Shown: positions 6,657 to 14,784, counted from the first letter of the stretch. The stretch: 18,054 nt of DNA from an uncultured Actinomycetes bacterium (GCA_945957335.1 CAMFLJ010000033.1:1-18054), one strand, 5' to 3'. Program-made: numbers and translations. Notes: generated from the letters alone by a model not told the origin.

Positions 6657-7385
6657 TCAGGCCGGGGCGGGGCCGACGGTGGCGGCGACGAGCATCGCCA
6701 TCGCCTTGGCCCCGGTGGGCTGGAGGTGGAGCCCGTCCTTGTAGGTGAACCCGGCCGAGCCCGACCACGCGGCCCAGTCGGCGACGATCACGTTGGGGTG
6801 CCTCGAGGGCAGCGCCTTGATGGCGTCGTCGGCCGCCCCGACCGCGGGGATCCACGGCGTGCAGGTGACCCAGACGACCCGATCGACACCGTGGAGCGAC
6901 CCGAGCAGGTTGTCGGCCGCGGCGCCGTAGTCGCCCCCACCCCAGTTGGTGCAGAGGTGCACGACGAGCACCCGGCCGACCGCGCCGCCCTTCGACTGGA
7001 CGATGCCGATGCCCTGGTCGATGCGGCGGCTCTCCTTGGCGTCGAAGGTGACGTTCCAGCCCGCCAGCGCCGGTGGCACCGTGGTCTGCGCGCCGAGGAT
7101 GACCGAGTCGCCGAGCACGTAGAGGGTGTTGGCCCCCGGGCCGATGGGCGAGCCGGCGACCTGGGCGGTGGTGGTCGTCGTCGGGGGCTCGGTGGAGGTC
7201 GTGGTGGTCGGCGCGGCCGTGGTGGTCGGCGCCGTGGTGTCGACCGCCGCGGCGGGGGCCGGCGAGCTCTCCGAGGCCTGCGGTTCGTCGCGCCCGCAGG
7301 CCGCCAGCAGCACCACGACGGCCACCGCGAGGGCCATCAGGTGCGCGCCGCGGCGGGCGCTCGATCGGCGGGAGGGGGACGACAT
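6657..7385 (-). CDS. Lipoprotein with SGNH/GDSL-like hydrolase domain
   Basis: This is a 242-residue predicted lipoprotein: basic N-terminus, hydrophobic core (about 16-29) and lipobox LAAC with Cys30. A linker of mainly Ala, Pro and Thr (about 31-76) leads to an SGNH-like domain. GDS (92-94, likely nucleophile Ser94) follows LYVL. HLCTNW (143-148) resembles the LGTNG block of O-acyltransferase-associated SGNH domains, and DGLHLQPTGA gives the Asp217/His220 pair. This arrangement is typical of the SGNH domain found at the end of OatA/YrhL-like cell-wall acyltransferases, here free-standing and lipid-anchored. The substrate is unknown; an acyl ester on an envelope glycan is the likeliest guess. 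The ATG at 7385 has no Shine-Dalgarno; TAGCGT lies 9 nt upstream. It is 62 nt downstream of rel. Confidence 0.85.
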   Translation of the reverse strand: MSSPSRRSSARRGAHLMALAVAVVVLLAACGRDEPQASESSPAPAAAVDTTAPTTTAAPTTTTSTEPPTTTTTAQVAGSPIGPGANTLYVLGDSVILGAQTTVPPALAGWNVTFDAKESRRIDQGIGIVQSKGGAVGRVLVVHLCTNWGGGDYGAAADNLLGSLHGVDRVVWVTCTPWIPAVGAADDAIKALPSRHPNVIVADWAAWSGSAGFTYKDGLHLQPTGAKAMAMLVAATVGPAPA

Positions 7386-7394
7386 GAGGCAACG

Positions 7395-7400
7395 ACGCTA
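7395..7400 (-). promoter_or_regulatory. Putative -10 element of the SGNH lipoprotein gene
   Basis: TAGCGT on the minus strand, 9 nt upstream of the ATG at 7385, would give a leader of only a few bases. There is no convincing -35. Confidence 0.35.
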
Positions 7401-7433
7401 TCGGCACCCGGCCCGAGGTTGGCGTCGGAGCAT

Positions 7434-7446
7434 CCCCTGCGAGGGG
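7434..7446 (-). terminator. Short hairpin just after the rel stop codon
   Basis: CCCCT-CGC-AGGGG on the minus strand forms a 5-bp stem with a 3-nt loop, beginning 2 nt after the rel stop. It is small and lacks a T-tract, so it may only slow transcription or protect the 3' end. Confidence 0.3.
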
Positions 7447-7447
7447 C

Positions 7448-9769
7448 TCAGAGGTTGAGCCCGGCCGCCTGCTCGCCCGCGGGGACTGTCTCGGGCTCGT
7501 GCTCGTCGGGGTCGCCGCCGCCGACCAGCGCCTTGTCGACGACGACCTCGCCCTTGCCCGGCAGCACCCGGTAGGCGTCGTAGATGCCGTCGATCTGCTT
7601 GATGCCGCCGAGCACCGAGTCGAGGTGCGAGGGGTCGCCGAGCTCGAAGTCGAAGCGCATCTTGGAGATGCGGTCGGAGCCGGTGATGGTGTTGCAGGCG
7701 ACGATGTTGACGTGGTGGTCGGCCAGCACGGCCGAGACGTCGCGGAGGAGGCGGGCCCGGTCGAGGCCCTTCACCTCGATGGAGGCGACGAACACCGCGG
7801 CGATGTCGGTGTCCCACTCGACGTCGATGAGGCGGTCGGACTGGCCCACGGCCAGCGACACCGCGTTGGCGCAGTCGGCCCGGTGCACCGACACGCCGCG
7901 GCCGCGGGTGACGAAGCCCATGATCTCGTCGCCCGGCACGGGCGTGCAGCAGCGCGAGAGGCGGACCATGACGTCGTCGAGGCCCTCGACGTGCACGCCG
8001 GACTGGTTGGCCCCCGCCTTGTTCGAGCGGCGAGGGGCGCGCACCGTGGTGGGCAGCTGCTCCTCGCGGGTGGGGTCGACGTCCTCGAGGTGCTTGCGGA
8101 GCCGCTCGGCCACCGACTTGGCCGACACGTGGTGCTCGCCGATGGCGGCGTACAGCGCGTTGCGGTCGGCGTAGTGCAGGGCCTCGGCGACCTCGTCGAG
8201 GGCCTTCGACGCCTGGATCTTCTGCACCGGCAGCCCCTCGCGGCGCATGGCCTTGAGCAGCTCGTCGGTGCCGGACTCGATGGCGTCCTCGCGGCGCTCC
8301 TTCGAGTACCAGGTGCGGATCTTGTTGGCCGCCCGGTGGGTGACGACGAACTTCAGCCAGTCGCGCGACGGGCCCGACCCTCCGACCTTGGAGGTGAAGA
8401 TCTCGACCGAGTCGCCCGACAGCAGCTCGGAGTCGAGCGGCACCAGGCGGCCGTTGACCCGGGCACCGATGCAGGTGTGACCGACCTCGGTGTGGATCGT
8501 GTAGGCGAAGTCGACGGGCGTGGCCCCCTTCGGCAGGGTGATCACCCGGCCTTTGGGCGTGAAGACGAAGACCTCGTCCTGCTCGAGGTCGACCTTCAGG
8601 TTGGCCATGAACTCGGTCGGGTCGGAGGTCTCCTGCTGCCAGTCGACGATGCGGTTCAGCCACGCCAGGTCGGCGGTGCTGCCGTGGTTGTCCTTGTAGT
8701 TCCAGTGGGCGGCGACGCCGTACTCGGCGCGCTGGTGCATCTCGAGGGTGCGGATCTGCACCTCGAGCGGCTTGCCCTGGGGCCCCACCACCGTCGTGTG
8801 CAACGACTGGTAGAGGTTGAACTTGGGCATGGCGATGTAGTCCTTGAACCGCCCCTGCACCGGCTTCCACGTGGCGTGGATCGAGCCCAGGGCGGCGTAG
8901 CAGTCCTTGACCGTCTCGACGATGACCCGGATGCCGATGAGGTCGAAGATGTCGTCGAAGTCGCGGCCCTTCACGACCATCTTCTCGTAGATGCTCCACA
9001 GGTGCTTCGGCCGGCCGGTGACGTCGGCCGTGATGCGCAGCTCCTGCAGGCGGCCCCGGACGTCCTCGAGCACCTGGGTGAGGTAGATGTCGCGCTCGGG
9101 CGAGCGGGTGGCGACCATGTGGTCGATCTCGGCGTAGCGCTTGGGGTGCAGCGACGCGAACGAGAGGTCCTCGAGCTGCTGCTTGAGCTCCTGCATGCCG
9201 AGGCGGTGGGCCAGCGGCGCGTAGATGTCGAGGGTCTCCTGCGCCGTGCGCTCCTGCTTCCAGGCCGGCATGGCGGCGATGGTGCGCATGTTGTGGAGCC
9301 GGTCGGCGAGCTTGATGATCAGGACCCGGAGGTCCTTGGCCATGGCGACGAGCATCTTGCGCACCGTGGCGGCCTGCTGGGCCTCCTTGGAGTCGAACTT
9401 GATGCGGTCGAGCTTGGTGACGCCGTCGACGATGCGAGCGACCTCGGCCCCGAAGTCGCGCTCTAGCTGGTCGACGTCGACGCCGGTGTCCTCGACCGCG
9501 TCGTGCAGCAGGGCGGCCGCGATGGTGACGTCGTCGAGGCCGAGCTCGGCGCAGATCTTGGCCACGGCCACCGGGTGGGTGACGTAGGGCTCGCCCGACT
9601 TGCGGGTCTGGCCCCGGTGGGCCTCGGCCGACAGCGCGTAGGCCCGGGTGATGAGCCCCGTCGAGGCCCTCGGGTGGTGGGCGTGGAACGCCTCGACGAG
9701 CGGCGCGACCTCCTCCGACGGGGGCGCGCTGTGGCGACGCCACGGCAGGACCCGGTCGACGGTGGCCAC
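7448..9769 (-). CDS. relA: Bifunctional (p)ppGpp synthetase/hydrolase Rel
   Basis: This 773-residue long RSH enzyme controls the stringent response on ribosomes. An N-terminal HD hydrolase domain has H65 (THP), LLHDAVEDT (H89, D90, E93, D94) and LADRLHNMRT (154-163), so hydrolase residues look intact. The synthetase domain contains RFKD (307-310), the RXKD motif of bifunctional Rel/SpoT enzymes as opposed to the EXDD motif of RelA, then YIAMPKFNLYQSLHTT and RAEYGVAAHW. TGS (about 398-458), a helical region, a Cys-containing segment (SRCCTPVPGDEIMGF) and a C-terminal ACT domain follow. Length is normal. The GTG at 9769 is supported by GGGGAG 6 nt upstream, inside the end of apt; the apt stop is only 3 nt away, so the two are co-transcribed. 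Confidence 0.97.
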   Translation of the reverse strand: MATVDRVLPWRRHSAPPSEEVAPLVEAFHAHHPRASTGLITRAYALSAEAHRGQTRKSGEPYVTHPVAVAKICAELGLDDVTIAAALLHDAVEDTGVDVDQLERDFGAEVARIVDGVTKLDRIKFDSKEAQQAATVRKMLVAMAKDLRVLIIKLADRLHNMRTIAAMPAWKQERTAQETLDIYAPLAHRLGMQELKQQLEDLSFASLHPKRYAEIDHMVATRSPERDIYLTQVLEDVRGRLQELRITADVTGRPKHLWSIYEKMVVKGRDFDDIFDLIGIRVIVETVKDCYAALGSIHATWKPVQGRFKDYIAMPKFNLYQSLHTTVVGPQGKPLEVQIRTLEMHQRAEYGVAAHWNYKDNHGSTADLAWLNRIVDWQQETSDPTEFMANLKVDLEQDEVFVFTPKGRVITLPKGATPVDFAYTIHTEVGHTCIGARVNGRLVPLDSELLSGDSVEIFTSKVGGSGPSRDWLKFVVTHRAANKIRTWYSKERREDAIESGTDELLKAMRREGLPVQKIQASKALDEVAEALHYADRNALYAAIGEHHVSAKSVAERLRKHLEDVDPTREEQLPTTVRAPRRSNKAGANQSGVHVEGLDDVMVRLSRCCTPVPGDEIMGFVTRGRGVSVHRADCANAVSLAVGQSDRLIDVEWDTDIAAVFVASIEVKGLDRARLLRDVSAVLADHHVNIVACNTITGSDRISKMRFDFELGDPSHLDSVLGGIKQIDGIYDAYRVLPGKGEVVVDKALVGGGDPDEHEPETVPAGEQAAGLNL

Positions 9770-9772
9770 CGC

Positions 9773-10369
9773 CTACTCCCCTGCTCCCTGCACCGCGGCC
9801 GCCTCCGCGGGCTCGGCGTCGCCGCCGGCGCCGTAGGTGACCAGCGAGTGCACGCGGTGCCCGGCCAGCGCCGAGCGGCCGTCGAGGAAGCCGAGCTCCA
9901 TCACGAACGAGAACCCGGCCACCACCCCACCGAGCTTCTCGACCAGGCGGGCCGTGGCCGCCGCGGTGCCGCCGGTGGCGAGCACGTCGTCGACGATGAG
10001 CACCCGCTCACCGGGGTGGACGGCGTCGCGGTGGATCTCGAGGAGGTCGACGCCGTACTCGAGGACGTACTCCTCGCGCTCGATGTCGTGGGGCAGCTTG
10101 CCGGGCTTGCGCACCGGCACGAAGCCGGCGCCCAGCTTGTAGGCCACCGGCGCGGCGAACACGAAGCCCCGGGCCTCGACGCCGATCACCCGGTCGATGG
10201 CCAGACCCGGCACCGAGCCGGCGTCGACCAGCGCGTCGATGACGGTGGTGAAGCCCTCCGGATCGTTCAGCAGCGGGGTGATGTCCTTGAACACCACCCC
10301 GGGCTGGGGCCAGTCGGGGATGTCGCGCACCAACCGGGTGACGGTGGCGGCGGCGTCCGACGGCGACAT
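9773..10369 (-). CDS. apt: Adenine phosphoribosyltransferase
   Basis: This 198-residue type I phosphoribosyltransferase converts adenine and PRPP to AMP and pyrophosphate. The N-terminus DIPDWPQPGVVFKDITPLL (16-34) and GVEARGFVFAAPVA (63-76) are characteristic of APT. The PRPP loop is VLIVDDVLATGGTA (123-136). The C-terminal 20 residues are Ala/Glu/Gly rich and extend slightly past the usual end. The ATG at 10369 is chosen because it gives the family's standard N-terminus and has TACCGT 6 nt upstream; the open frame upstream extends into the gap and secF antisense-phase sequence and is not conserved. It lies 43 nt after secF and 3 nt before rel. Adenine released by QueA is one possible substrate source. 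Confidence 0.96.
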   Translation of the reverse strand: MSPSDAAATVTRLVRDIPDWPQPGVVFKDITPLLNDPEGFTTVIDALVDAGSVPGLAIDRVIGVEARGFVFAAPVAYKLGAGFVPVRKPGKLPHDIEREEYVLEYGVDLLEIHRDAVHPGERVLIVDDVLATGGTAAATARLVEKLGGVVAGFSFVMELGFLDGRSALAGHRVHSLVTYGAGGDAEPAEAAAVQGAGE

Positions 10370-10375
10370 GTCCCC

Positions 10376-10381
10376 ACGGTA
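10376..10381 (-). promoter_or_regulatory. Putative internal -10 element of apt-rel (leaderless)
   Basis: TACCGT on the minus strand ends 6 nt before the apt ATG. The only purine-rich sequence (GTGGGG) is 2 nt from the ATG, too close for a normal Shine-Dalgarno. A promoter here would let apt and rel be expressed apart from secDF. Confidence 0.45.
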
Positions 10382-10387
10382 CAGGCT

Positions 10388-10402
10388 CGGGCCACGGGCC
10401 CG
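10388..10402 (-). terminator. Stem-loop between secF and apt
   Basis: CGGGCC-CGT-GGCCCG on the minus strand forms a perfect 6-bp stem with a 3-nt loop, starting 10 nt after the secF stop and just upstream of the apt -10. There is no T-tract. It may be a partial terminator or an RNA processing barrier. Confidence 0.4.
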
Positions 10403-10412
10403 GCCCACCGGA

Positions 10413-11594
10413 TCAGCGCTTGCGGCCCTTCTTGCGGGGTCGGGGCGGGATGGCGCCGGACGGCGCGGGAGCGGCCGGGCGCGGCGCCTGGGTGGTGGTC
10501 GTCGACGGCGCACCGGGCTGGTCGTCGTCGGTCACCGGGGCGTCGTCGTCGGGGTCGAGGGCGCCCGGGTCGCGGCGGCCGTGCGACTGGTCCTCGACCT
10601 CGAGCAGACGCTGGCCGGTGGGCCGCGGCGCGTTGTGGAGCACGTCGACGCCCTGGGCCGCCAGCCGCTCGCGGATGGTGCGGTTCTTGGGCTCGCGCTC
10701 CTTGAGCCACACCAGCACCGGGGCGGCGACGCCGATCGAGGAGTAGGCGCCGACGACGAGGCCGACGAGCAGGGCGATCGAGAACTCCTCGAGGGTGACG
10801 GCGCCCATGATGCCGGCGCCGACCACGAGCAGGGCGATCACCGGGATGATCGACACGATGCTGGTGTTGAGCGAGCGCAGCAGCACCTGGTTCATGGAGA
10901 GCGAGGTCATCTGCCCGTAGGTCATGCGGCCGCTCTGGCCGACCAGGCGCTCGTTCTCCTTGATCTTGTCGTCGACGACGATGGTGTCGTAGATCGAGTA
11001 GCCGAGGATGGTGAGGAAGGCGATCACCGTGCCCGGTGTGACCTCGAACTGGAAGACCGAGTACACCCCGACCGAGATCAGCACGTCGTGGAACACCGCC
11101 ACGATGGCTGCCACCGCCATGCGCCACTCGAGCCGGATGCTCAGGTAGATCAGGATGGCGATGAAGAAGAACACCAGGGCGCGGATCGCGGACTTGGTGA
11201 TGTCGCTGCCCCACGAGGCGCCGACGGTGGAGACGCTGACGTTGCCGACATCGGTGCCGGCGAGGTCGGCGAGCTTCTGACGCACCTCGGCCTCGTGCTC
11301 GGGCGTGGCCTCGGGGCCCTGCACGCGCACGATGTCGGAGCCGACGATCTGGATCTTTGCGCTGCCCTCCCCGACGGACTCGAGGGCGCTGCGGGCCTCG
11401 CTCACCGAGACGCCGGGGGCGGAGACCTCCCAGGAGACACCGCCCTCGAAGTCGATGCCGAGGTTCAGGCCGCGGGTGAACAGCGACAGGAGGCTGATGA
11501 TCACGAGCACGCCCGAGAAGATCAGCGTGCGCTTCCAGACCTTCAGGAAGTCGATGTTGGTCTCGCCCCGGTTGAGGCGTCCGAGGCGGCTCAT
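10413..11594 (-). CDS. secF: Protein translocase subunit SecF
   Basis: This 393-residue membrane protein partners SecD to drive late steps of Sec-dependent export with the proton motive force. TM1 (about 22-40) is followed by LGIDFEGGVSW (45-55), the SecF signature. A periplasmic domain (about 56-130) follows, then five further helices (about 133-153, 158-180, 187-207, 243-263, 268-295). The conserved TM4 region reads LGYSIYDTIVVDDKIKENER. After the last helix, about 95 residues form a polar tail with STTTTQ and a highly basic end (RPRKKGRKR), probably cytosolic. The ATG overlaps the secD stop (ATGA, 11591-11594) and has AGGAG 7 nt upstream, so it is translationally coupled. Confidence 0.96.
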   Translation of the reverse strand: MSRLGRLNRGETNIDFLKVWKRTLIFSGVLVIISLLSLFTRGLNLGIDFEGGVSWEVSAPGVSVSEARSALESVGEGSAKIQIVGSDIVRVQGPEATPEHEAEVRQKLADLAGTDVGNVSVSTVGASWGSDITKSAIRALVFFFIAILIYLSIRLEWRMAVAAIVAVFHDVLISVGVYSVFQFEVTPGTVIAFLTILGYSIYDTIVVDDKIKENERLVGQSGRMTYGQMTSLSMNQVLLRSLNTSIVSIIPVIALLVVGAGIMGAVTLEEFSIALLVGLVVGAYSSIGVAAPVLVWLKEREPKNRTIRERLAAQGVDVLHNAPRPTGQRLLEVEDQSHGRRDPGALDPDDDAPVTDDDQPGAPSTTTTQAPRPAAPAPSGAIPPRPRKKGRKR

Positions 11595-13144
11595 CGGGTG
11601 GCTCCTGCGCTCGGGCGGGCGGCGGTTCGGCGGCCGGTGGGCTGGGGGGCCTCGGCCGGGATGCCGAGCAGCGACGGGCGCCGCAGCAGGCCCTTCGACC
11701 GGGTGGCGAGCTTCACGACCGGGCGCATGTAGGCCCACGAGGTGAGAAGGTCGAGGAGGGTCGACAGGGCGAGGTAGAAGGCGAAGCCGCGGACCGGGCC
11801 GACGGTGAGCCACCACAGGAGGGCGGCACCGATCAGCGAGGCCACGTCGGCCTTCACGATGGTGGAGAACGACGAGTGGAACGCCCGGTCGGTGGCGCTG
11901 CGGATCGTGCGCCCGTCGTGGACGTCCTCCTTCAGGTGCTCGTAGTAGACGACGTTCGAGTCGAGCGAGACACCGATGGAGACGATGATGCCGGTGATGC
12001 CGGCGAGCGTGAGGGCCAGGCCGTTGTTGGTGCCGAGGTAGGAGATCACCGACCAGAGCAGGGCACCCTCGATGAAGAGCTTGAGGATCGAGAGCACGCC
12101 GAGCACCCGGTAGAACGCGATCATGTAGAGCGACACCAGGATGAGGCCCACGAGGCCGGCGATGAGGCCGGCGTGGAGGGCATCCCGGCCCAGCGTGGCC
12201 GACACGATCTGGGCCTGCTGCTGCTCGAGCTCGACCGGCAGGGCGCCGTACTTCAGCGAGGTCGCGAGGTCCTTGGCGCTGCGCTCGGTGAAGTTGCCCG
12301 AGATCTGGATCTGGTCGGCCTGGAACGACGCCTCGTTGATCGTCGGTGCCGAGATCACCCGGCCGTCGAGGACGATGGCCAGGCGGCCGGGGCCCGAGGC
12401 GGAGGCCGGGCAGGTGGCGTCGCCGGCGTAGCACTTGGCCGCGGCGGCGTTGAACAGGCCGATGCCGTCGGCGCCGCCCTTGAACACCGGGCTGACCGTC
12501 CACTTCGTGGTCTGCCCGTTGAGGGTGGCCCGGGCGGTGTCGAGGGCGCCACCGGTGAGGGCCACCGGGCCGACCTGGAGGACCGACACGAGGGTCTCGC
12601 CGTCGCACTGCGGCAGGTAGGTGGTGCCCTCGCGGTTGGTCTGCTCCCCGGTGAGGCCGGTCTTGCAGACGTCGGGCGAGAGACCGGTGGGGTTCGAGGG
12701 TGCGGTGGTGGTGGTCGACGCCGTCGGGTCGGCCGTGGTGGTGCTGGCGCCCGGATCGACGGTGGTGGTCGTGGCGTCGGTGACGACGCTCGGGTCGAGC
12801 TCGGCGAGGACCGGCCGGAACTGCAGCTCGGCGGTCTGGCCGACCAGCTCAATGGCGCGGTCCTTGTCCTTCACACCGGGGATCTGGATGAGGATGTTGT
12901 TGCCCTGCCGGGTGATCTCCGGCTCGGCCACGCCGAGGGCGTCGATGCGCTGGCGGATGATGCGGATCGCCTCGTCGATCGACGAGGACTCGGGCGTGCC
13001 CTTGGGCTGGAGCACGACCGAGACGCCGCCCTGCAGGTCGAGGCCGAGCAGGGGCTTGTTGCCCGAGGCCAGCGTGTAGGTGAGCGACAGCACCGCCACC
13101 AGCACGATGATGATGAGGGACCAGTAGCCCCGGAAGCGCCTCAC
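11591..13144 (-). CDS. secD: Protein translocase subunit SecD
   Basis: This 517-residue SecD works with SecF and YajC at the SecYEG channel. TM1 (about 8-26) is followed by LLGLDLQGGVSVVL (32-45), the SecD signature. The P1 domain begins normally (SIDEAIRIIRQRIDALGVAEPEI) but contains a Thr-rich segment (124-148) and four cysteines (160, 180, 238, 245). The P1 base returns with LAIVLDGRVISAPTI and QIQISGNF, followed by five helices (about 327-345, 350-370, 375-400, 422-442, 446-466). The GTG at 13144 overlaps the yajC stop (GTGA, 13141-13144) with GAGAGGA 6 nt upstream. The Cys/Thr insertion is of the kind seen in actinobacterial SecD; disulfides are possible if the cysteines are exported. 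Confidence 0.96.
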   Translation of the reverse strand: MRRFRGYWSLIIIVLVAVLSLTYTLASGNKPLLGLDLQGGVSVVLQPKGTPESSSIDEAIRIIRQRIDALGVAEPEITRQGNNILIQIPGVKDKDRAIELVGQTAELQFRPVLAELDPSVVTDATTTTVDPGASTTTADPTASTTTTAPSNPTGLSPDVCKTGLTGEQTNREGTTYLPQCDGETLVSVLQVGPVALTGGALDTARATLNGQTTKWTVSPVFKGGADGIGLFNAAAAKCYAGDATCPASASGPGRLAIVLDGRVISAPTINEASFQADQIQISGNFTERSAKDLATSLKYGALPVELEQQQAQIVSATLGRDALHAGLIAGLVGLILVSLYMIAFYRVLGVLSILKLFIEGALLWSVISYLGTNNGLALTLAGITGIIVSIGVSLDSNVVYYEHLKEDVHDGRTIRSATDRAFHSSFSTIVKADVASLIGAALLWWLTVGPVRGFAFYLALSTLLDLLTSWAYMRPVVKLATRSKGLLRRPSLLGIPAEAPQPTGRRTAARPSAGATR

Positions 13145-13524
13145 GGGCGGTCCTCTCGATCGTCGACGGGCTCGCCGTCGGTGGTGACCCCGTCGATCAC
13201 GCCTCCGCCGTCGGCGGTGTCGACCTCGGGCTCGGACTCGAGCTCGGCGGCCTCGTGCTGGGCGGCGGCCGCGTCCTGGTCGACGATCTTGGCGGCGATC
13301 GCCCGCCGGGCCATCTTCACCTCGAGGCCGGGGCCCAGGCGCACCATCACGATGTCGGCGTCGACCGAGGTGAGGGTGCCGTAGAAGCCGGAGCCGGTCA
13401 TGACCTCGTCGCCCACCTCGAGCGAGGAGACGAGCGCGTTGTGGCGCTTCATCTCACGCTGCTTCGGGCGGATGAGGAAGACGTAGAAGAGCCCGAGGAG
13501 GGCGATGGGCAGGAGCAGGGCCAT
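13141..13524 (-). CDS. yajC: Preprotein translocase subunit YajC
   Basis: This 127-residue protein has one N-terminal helix (about 2-18), then the YajC hallmark FLIRPKQREMKRHNALVSSL. A small beta domain follows (VGDEVMTGSGFYGTLTSVDADIVMVRLGPGLEVKMARRAI). Beyond residue 80 it has an acidic, disordered tail longer than in E. coli, typical for actinobacteria. It is an accessory subunit of the SecDF complex, and its genes are coupled here by overlaps. The ATG at 13524 is chosen because it starts directly at the helix; no Shine-Dalgarno is visible. A promoter at 13577-13604 makes this the first gene of yajC-secD-secF(-apt-rel). Confidence 0.95.
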   Translation of the reverse strand: MALLLPIALLGLFYVFLIRPKQREMKRHNALVSSLEVGDEVMTGSGFYGTLTSVDADIVMVRLGPGLEVKMARRAIAAKIVDQDAAAAQHEAAELESEPEVDTADGGGVIDGVTTDGEPVDDREDRP

Positions 13525-13576
13525 GGTGCGGGCTCGGGGGCCGATCAGTCGATGGGGTCAGACGGCAAACCCGGCC

Positions 13577-13604
13577 ACAGTAGCCCCCGCGAAACCCCTG
13601 TCCA
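13577..13604 (-). promoter_or_regulatory. Promoter of the yajC-secDF transcription unit
   Basis: On the minus strand TGGACA (13599-13604) is separated by 16 nt from TACTGT (13577-13582). This resembles the housekeeping sigma consensus better than any other site in the window. Transcription would begin near 13570, giving a leader of about 46 nt before the yajC ATG. It lies in the 114-nt gap after tgt, in which I see no strong terminator. Confidence 0.6.
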
Positions 13605-13638
13605 GCCGCGTGTCACACCGGTGGCGGAGGGGTGGCGC

Positions 13639-14778
13639 TCAGGTGGACGGCTCGTCCCAGACCTCGACGACGGAGCGGCGGAAGGCGTCGTAGGTGCCTG
13701 CCGCGATCGCCTGCCGGGCCTGCTCCATGAGGCCCAGGAGCCAGTGCACGTTGTGCAGCGTCGTGAGGCGGGCGACGGTGGGCTCGTTCACCGAGAGCAG
13801 GTGGCGCAGGTAGGCCCTCGACCAGCGGCTGCAGGTCGGGCAGGTGCACCCGGGCTCGAGAGGCTCGGGGTCGCGCGAGAACCGGGCGTTGCGCAGGTTC
13901 AGGCGGCCCTGGGACGTGAGGATCGTTCCGTGCCGGGCCAGGCGGGTGGGCAGCACGCAGTCGAACATGTCGACCCCGAGGGCGACCGACTCGACGATGC
14001 TCACCGGGTCGCCGACGCCCATCAGGTAGCGGGGCTGGTCGACGGGCAGGACCGCCGTGGTGGCGGCCAGGGCCGGGAGCATCTCGTGGCGCGGCTCGCC
14101 CACCGACAGGCCGCCGATGCCGTAGCCGTCGAAGTCGACCTCGACCGTGCGCTCGGCGCTCTCGGTTCGCAGGGCCAGGTCGACCCCTCCCTGGACGATG
14201 CCGAACTGGGCCTGGGTCGAGCCCTCGGCCCGGGCGGGGGCGTTGGCGGCCTTGGCCCGGCCGGCCCACAGCGCCGACCGGTCGACCGCGGCCCGCACAG
14301 TCGAGATCGGCGAGGGCAGGGGCGGGCAGACGTCGAGGACCATCATGATGTCGCCGCCGAGCTGCTGCTGGACCTCCACCGCACCCTCGGGGGTGAGGTG
14401 GTGCGAGCTCCCGTCGTAGGTGCTCTTGAAGGTGGCGCCGTCGTCGGTGACCTTCGGCTCCAGCGAGAAGATCTGGTAGCCGCCCGAGTCGGTGAGGACG
14501 TGGCCCTTCCAGTCGGCGAAGCCGTGGATGCCGCCGAAGTCGGCCACGAGGTCGGCGCCGGGCTTCAGCATCAGGTGGTACGTGTTGCCCAGGATCACCT
14601 CGGCGCCGAGCCGCTCGAGGTCCTCGGCGGTCAGGGTGCGCACCGTCGCCCGGGTGCCGACCGGCATGAACGCCGGCGTGCGGAACGTGCCCCGGGCGGT
14701 GGTCACGACGCCGGTGCGGGCCCCGCCGTCGGTGGCCGAGAGGTCGAGGCGCAGCACGTGGGGGGAGGCGTCGGGCAC
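13639..14778 (-). CDS. tgt: Queuine/preQ1 tRNA-guanine transglycosylase
   Basis: This 379-residue TIM-barrel enzyme exchanges guanine-34 of GUN-anticodon tRNAs for preQ1 in bacteria. Visible are FMPVGTRATVRTL (37-49), GNTYHL (64-69), TDSGGYQIFSL with Asp97 as general acid/base, and VLDVCPPLPSP near residue 150. FGIVQGG (192-198), GGLSVGEP and LMGVGDP (252-258) follow, and MFDCVLPTR carries Asp273 as the likely nucleophile. The zinc site is Cys311, Cys313, Cys316 and His342. Length is normal. The GTG at 14778 has no Shine-Dalgarno; TAGATT lies 6 nt upstream. queA is on the same strand, but a plus-strand Usp-like gene lies between them, so they are probably not one transcript driven only from queA. 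Confidence 0.97.
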   Translation of the reverse strand: MPDASPHVLRLDLSATDGGARTGVVTTARGTFRTPAFMPVGTRATVRTLTAEDLERLGAEVILGNTYHLMLKPGADLVADFGGIHGFADWKGHVLTDSGGYQIFSLEPKVTDDGATFKSTYDGSSHHLTPEGAVEVQQQLGGDIMMVLDVCPPLPSPISTVRAAVDRSALWAGRAKAANAPARAEGSTQAQFGIVQGGVDLALRTESAERTVEVDFDGYGIGGLSVGEPRHEMLPALAATTAVLPVDQPRYLMGVGDPVSIVESVALGVDMFDCVLPTRLARHGTILTSQGRLNLRNARFSRDPEPLEPGCTCPTCSRWSRAYLRHLLSVNEPTVARLTTLHNVHWLLGLMEQARQAIAAGTYDAFRRSVVEVWDEPST

Positions 14779-14784
14779 GGCGGG

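Noticed and set aside
7499..9466. Plus-strand open frame opposite rel
   Set aside because: It is a shadow of rel with no recognisable domain and no independent start signal.
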